DNA of 32,582 bases from an uncultured bacterium (GTDB lineage Bacteria > Patescibacteriota > Gracilibacteria > Absconditabacterales > Absconditicoccaceae). The notes under the pieces are model-generated. The model did no database searches. It saw nothing but the letters and a program-made list of their open reading frames with translations, and was not told where the DNA came from. The stretch lies in assembly GCA_937906635.1 (NCBI GenBank), contig CALCYP010000021.1, positions 1 to 32,582 on the forward strand, given 5' to 3'. Positions 29,179 through 32,582 of this stretch are shown piece by piece (the first letter of the stretch is position 1; every line of letters begins with the position of its first letter). A program made the translations under genes and the position numbers.

Positions 29179-30006
29179 ATGAAAAATCAAAAACTACTAT
29201 TCTACGAAATAATGAACTATCCAGTGCCAGAGAACTCTGAGTTTTTTGAATACTGAGCTAAAAAAGAAAAAATAAATTTTGAAAAAAATAAAAATTTTTC
29301 TCGAAAAGAAAAAAACAAGTACATAGACCAATTTACCGAAAAAATAAACAAATTTTGAAAATTATATAAATCACTGCCATTTATTTCAGAAATATTTCTG
29401 TGTAATTCTATTTCTTTCAACTCTCTAAAAGAAGATTCCGACATAGATATTTTCATCATAACAAAAAGAAACAAGCTACGAAGAGCCAGATTTTTCAGCG
29501 AACTATATTTCTCTATTTTATGACAAAAAAGATTTAGAAATAACAAAAAACAAAAATTTTGCCTGTCTTTTTACACAAGGGAAGATAATACAAATCTATA
29601 TCCAATCATGCTAAAAAACAAAAGTGACATTTACCTATGATATCGATTAGCTCATTTAGTACCACTGTACCAAGAAAAACAAAATAATGATTGAATATAC
29701 AAAGCTAATCCACGATTTAATGCAATGTTTCCAAACCATCCATGTGAATATTGTATCAATATATGAACAAAACTATTTACCTGAAAAACATTTCTCAAAA
29801 AAATAGTAGAATTTCTATTTTGATGATTATTTTGAAAAATCATAGAACAATTAATAAAATACATCTGGAAACCAATACTTCGATACAAGACAAAAAAGCT
29901 ATGAGATAAATGAAAATGAATAATAATTAACGACAAAATGCTAAAATTTTATGATGACAAAAGATACCAAATCGCATCAATTTTTACTATAGAACAAAAA
30001 AATTAA
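29179..30006 (+). CDS. nucleotidyltransferase-fold protein
   Basis: Encodes 275 residues. The Pol-beta-type signature is SISFNSLKEDSDIDIFIITK, with the catalytic pair D-x-D. Mid-protein YLGY-x-LAHLVPLYQE and NP-x-FNAMFPN match a nucleotidyltransferase family common in CPR genomes. CGA codons at 29479 (KL-x-RARF), 29644 (GY-x-LAH) and 29713 (NP-x-F) coincide with positions that, from memory, are tryptophan in homologues. The C-terminal third has a Gly/Phe-rich hydrophobic segment (VEFLFGGLFGKIIEQLIKYIW), perhaps membrane-associated. The substrate is unknown. It follows the prepilin gene by 10 bp. Confidence 0.75.
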
Positions 30007-30099
30007 TACAAAAAATACTACCGATAACCAAAAGTTAGATATACTAAATTTTACAAAAATCAGTTTAGACCTATATGATAACTAAAATATATCATAATA

Positions 30100-30130
30100 T
30101 CAAAAAAGCTGTTTGCTTTTGATTTTTTTT
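30100..30130 (+). terminator. terminator after the nucleotidyltransferase gene
   Basis: TCAAAAAAGC-TGTTT-GCTTTTGA stem followed by T8. A second palindrome, TATGATA...TATCATA (30074-30097), precedes it. Confidence 0.7.
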
Positions 30131-30222
30131 TCATTAAATATTTAGTCGTAAATAAAATAATTTGTAGAATGTAACAAAAAATCTCGTAGGAAAACAACTT
30201 TAATTTTTATTTTCATAAAAAA

Positions 30223-31404
30223 ATGCAAGATATTAAAGCTATTTTTGACATTGGAAATGATTCCATCAAGGCTGTAGTATTTGCAAATGATGAGTGAAAA
30301 AACACGATTCTCGCAAAACACATCGAGCCAACTCGCTGAATGCGCAAAGGAAAAATTTTGGATACAGAGGCATTTACAAAAAGTATAAACAACATTATTG
30401 AAAATTTTGTTAAAAAATTATGATGAGATTTTATTGATGAAGTATTTGTTTGAATTTCACATCCTGATGCTGTGGTAAAAAGGATTAGCGAACAAAAGAG
30501 AATTATGGATCCAGAAATTACAGACAATGATGTAGAACATTTATCAAAAGTTATCGCTGATATTGCTATAGAAAACAATATGGAAACCATCAAAATTGTA
30601 CCTGTTCACCGAATCATAGACGACACAAAAAAAGAAAAAGATCCAATTTGATTAAAAGGGAAAAGATTAGAACTAGTAGCAGATGCTTTTATGGTCCCAA
30701 AAAGTATTTACAATGGAGTAATTGAAGCGTTTGATAACGTTTGATTATCAATATCAGATATTATACCAAACATATTGTCTGCAAGCGAATTAATATTGGA
30801 TTACGATCACAAAGACCTATGAACAGTACTAATCGATATAGGAAAGAATCAAACAAGTTATGCAATATTTGAAGATTGATATGCTTTATGATACTGAACA
30901 ATCCCAGCATGATGAGAAGATGTAACTAAGGACATCTCAATAGGAATGCAAATAGATATTAAAGATGCAGAAGAAATTAAAAAGACACATTGAACTGCAA
31001 TTTCAAACAGAAAACCCGCCGATAACGATCAGTTAGATACACTATTCTTGACAGAGATAATATCATCCAGATACGAAGAAATATTTGAAAAAATCAACAA
31101 ACACCTAAAAGCTCTTGACAGAGACTGAAGGCTTCCTGGTTGAGTAATATTAATCTGATGATGAGCAAAAATGCCAAATTTAGATCTTTTGGCAAAAGAC
31201 GTGTTCAAATTAGCAACATTTTACGGAAAAGATACTCAATTAAACCTATGAGATATTTCAAATAACATACAATTTACAAATGTATTATGAACTTTTGTAT
31301 GGTCAAACAAGTATCAAGATTGAAGAAAATGATGAGCTTGATTTGGCAAAGGTATAAAACAAATATGATGAAAAATATGAGATTTCTTTAAAAATTTATT
31401 CTAG
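30223..31404 (+). CDS. ftsA: cell division protein FtsA
   Basis: Encodes 393 residues. FtsA is the actin-like ATPase that tethers FtsZ to the membrane. The phosphate-binding strand is IFDIGNDSIKAVVF; THE EPTRGMRKGKILD loop, the VFVGISH strand, the second phosphate loop TVLIDIGKNQTSYAIF and the adenosine motif VILIGGGAKMPNL follow. The C-terminus ends with FGKGIKQIGGKIGDFFKNLF, an amphipathic helix suited to membrane targeting. The CGC codons in TRGMRKG are conserved arginines, in contrast to the CGA/CGG behaviour elsewhere. It precedes ftsZ by 42 bp, the usual order of the division cluster. Confidence 0.92.
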
Positions 31405-31446
31405 CACATTTGTGCAAAACATTTACTTTATAATTATAGATTAAAA

Positions 31447-32582
31447 ATGGCTATCAATGTAGTAACACCTGATTTTATACCAGGAGCAAAAATTAAAGTT
31501 TTGTGAATCGGTTGATGCTGAAATAAAGCTGTAAATAGAATGATTAGCGAATGACTACAAGGAGTAGAGTTCGTAGCAATAAATACAGATGCTCAAGATT
31601 TAGCATGAAGTTTAGCGGACAAAAAAGTAAACATTTGATTAAATTTAACTAAAGGATTATGAGCTGGAGCAAATCCAGAAATTGGTAGAAAAGCTGCTGA
31701 AGAAAGTGAAGCAGATATAAAAAATATGTTACAAGATACAGATATGGTATTCATCACAGTTTGAATGTGAGGATGAACATGAACAGGAGCGAGTCCAGTA
31801 ATAGCTAATATAGCAAAAGAAATGTGAATTTTGACTATATGAGTAGTTACGAAACCTTTTGAATTTGAAGGTAAAAAGAGAAAATTAAATGCAGAAGAAT
31901 GATTATCAAAAATAAAATGAGCAGTAGACACTCTGATAGTAATTCCAAATGAAAAAATATTCAATGTGATAGATAAAAAAACTACATTCAAACAAGCATT
32001 CTTAATGATTGATCAAATTCTTTATTCTGGAATCAAATGAATATCTGATTTAATCATAAAACCAGGAGACATCAACATTGATTTTGCAGACATCAAGACC
32101 GTAATGCAAAACTCATGAAATGCATTATTGGGAATCGGATACGGAGCTGGAGAAAAGAGAGCAGTAGAAGCTGCAAGAAAAGCTATCGACAATCCATTGA
32201 TGGAAACAAATTTGGACAAAGCAAAGAGTATCATATTCGCAGTATCAGGATGATCTGATTTAACTCCAACAGAAGTACAAGAAGCTGCAAGTATCGTCGA
32301 AGAGATTATTGATGACGATGTAAACATGATTTGGTGAATGTCTTTTGACGAGACAATGGAAGACGAAGTTCAAGTTACGATTATCGCTACATGATTCGAA
32401 GAACAAAGCTTGGAACCAGCTCACAAAAAGATTTGATATGATGAATTATGAAGACCAGATGCAAGAAAATCAAATTATAAACCAATGAATCAAAGCCAAT
32501 GATTTATTGAGAGAATAGTAAGTAGGACAAATGAAGAATCACAGACCCCAGCAGTAGAAGAAAAAAATGATTTTTTCAACTC
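31447..32582 (+). CDS. ftsZ: cell division protein FtsZ, 3' end beyond window
   Basis: At least 378 residues, cut by the window end in the C-terminal linker. FtsZ is the tubulin-like GTPase of the division ring. KVLGIGGCGNKAVNRMI, FVAINTDAQDL, the tubulin signature GMGGGTGTGASP, the T7 loop region and SGGSDLTPTEVQEAA are all present. Many of these invariant glycines are TGA codons, for instance three in MGGGTGTGA, making this gene the clearest proof of the altered code. The globular domain ends near IIATGFEE; what follows is a polar linker. The C-terminal FtsA-binding peptide is not in view. Confidence 0.95.

Noticed and set aside
1..32582. tRNA or rRNA genes
   Set aside because: By eye I found no cloverleaf with a TTC-A loop and CCA-adjacent acceptor stem; a tRNAscan run would be needed to exclude one.

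Overview
Organism. The window is very AT-rich bacterial DNA. Almost every recognisable gene is open only if TGA is read as glycine: the TGA codons fall on invariant glycines such as FtsZ GGGTGTG, the PP-loop SGGLDS, TsaE GDLGAGKT and Dcm GGPPCQGF. All genes listed with confidence above 0.6 end in TAA or TAG. This is genetic code 25, which points to Absconditabacteria (SR1) or Gracilibacteria of the Candidate Phyla Radiation. A second deviation is visible: CGA and CGG repeatedly fall where the families have tryptophan, while CGC, CGT, AGA and AGG fall on arginines and TGG still encodes Trp. From memory, CGA/CGG to Trp has been reported for some Absconditabacteria, so I favour that phylum. All translations below use TGA=Gly. 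Residues from CGA/CGG are quoted as Arg where the codon is shown, but probably are Trp.

Layout. 1-195 is a palindromic intergenic stretch. 196-1932(+) holds trigger factor and a DUF805 membrane protein. 1965-2506(-) has two weak small ORFs. 2630-3269(+) is a HigB/HigA toxin-antitoxin pair. 3324-5598(+) encodes a BaiN/HI0933-type flavoprotein carrying in-frame palindromic repeats and a membrane-anchored metallophosphoesterase. 5595-7871(-) is one 758-residue protein of unknown family. 8009-11352(+) holds a PP-loop tRNA-thiolation-like enzyme, a small membrane protein, a free-standing alanyl-tRNA editing protein and exonuclease III, with a 44-residue gene on the minus strand at 8928-9062. 11522-12745(-) is an M16 peptidase.

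12746-13306 is a block of palindromic and short tandem repeats. Two surface proteins (SLH-domain and Ig-like) follow at 13307-16631(+) under near-identical promoters. 16650-17558(-) has TsaE and an anchored protein. 17681-18571(+) is a 5'-3' exonuclease. 18574-20669(-) holds a small ORF, a TIM-barrel protein and a membrane-tethered EEP-fold protein. 20801-23281(+) has a lipoprotein and a MiaB-like methylthiotransferase. 23440-25592(+) is a type II restriction-modification operon preceded by a strong RNA stem with an alternative fold. 26026-26741(+) is a possible second toxin-antitoxin locus. 26862-32582(+) is housekeeping: dnaN, a prepilin-like protein, a nucleotidyltransferase, ftsA and ftsZ (cut by the window end).

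How it fits. Core replication and division genes (dnaN, ftsA, ftsZ, xth, exonuclease), translation and tRNA quality functions (tig, PP-loop, AlaX-like, TsaE, MiaB) and surface/adhesion genes (SLH, Ig-like, prepilin) are interleaved with defence or addiction modules (R-M, HigBA, RHH pair) and with families of dispersed palindromic repeats, one of which has entered a reading frame.
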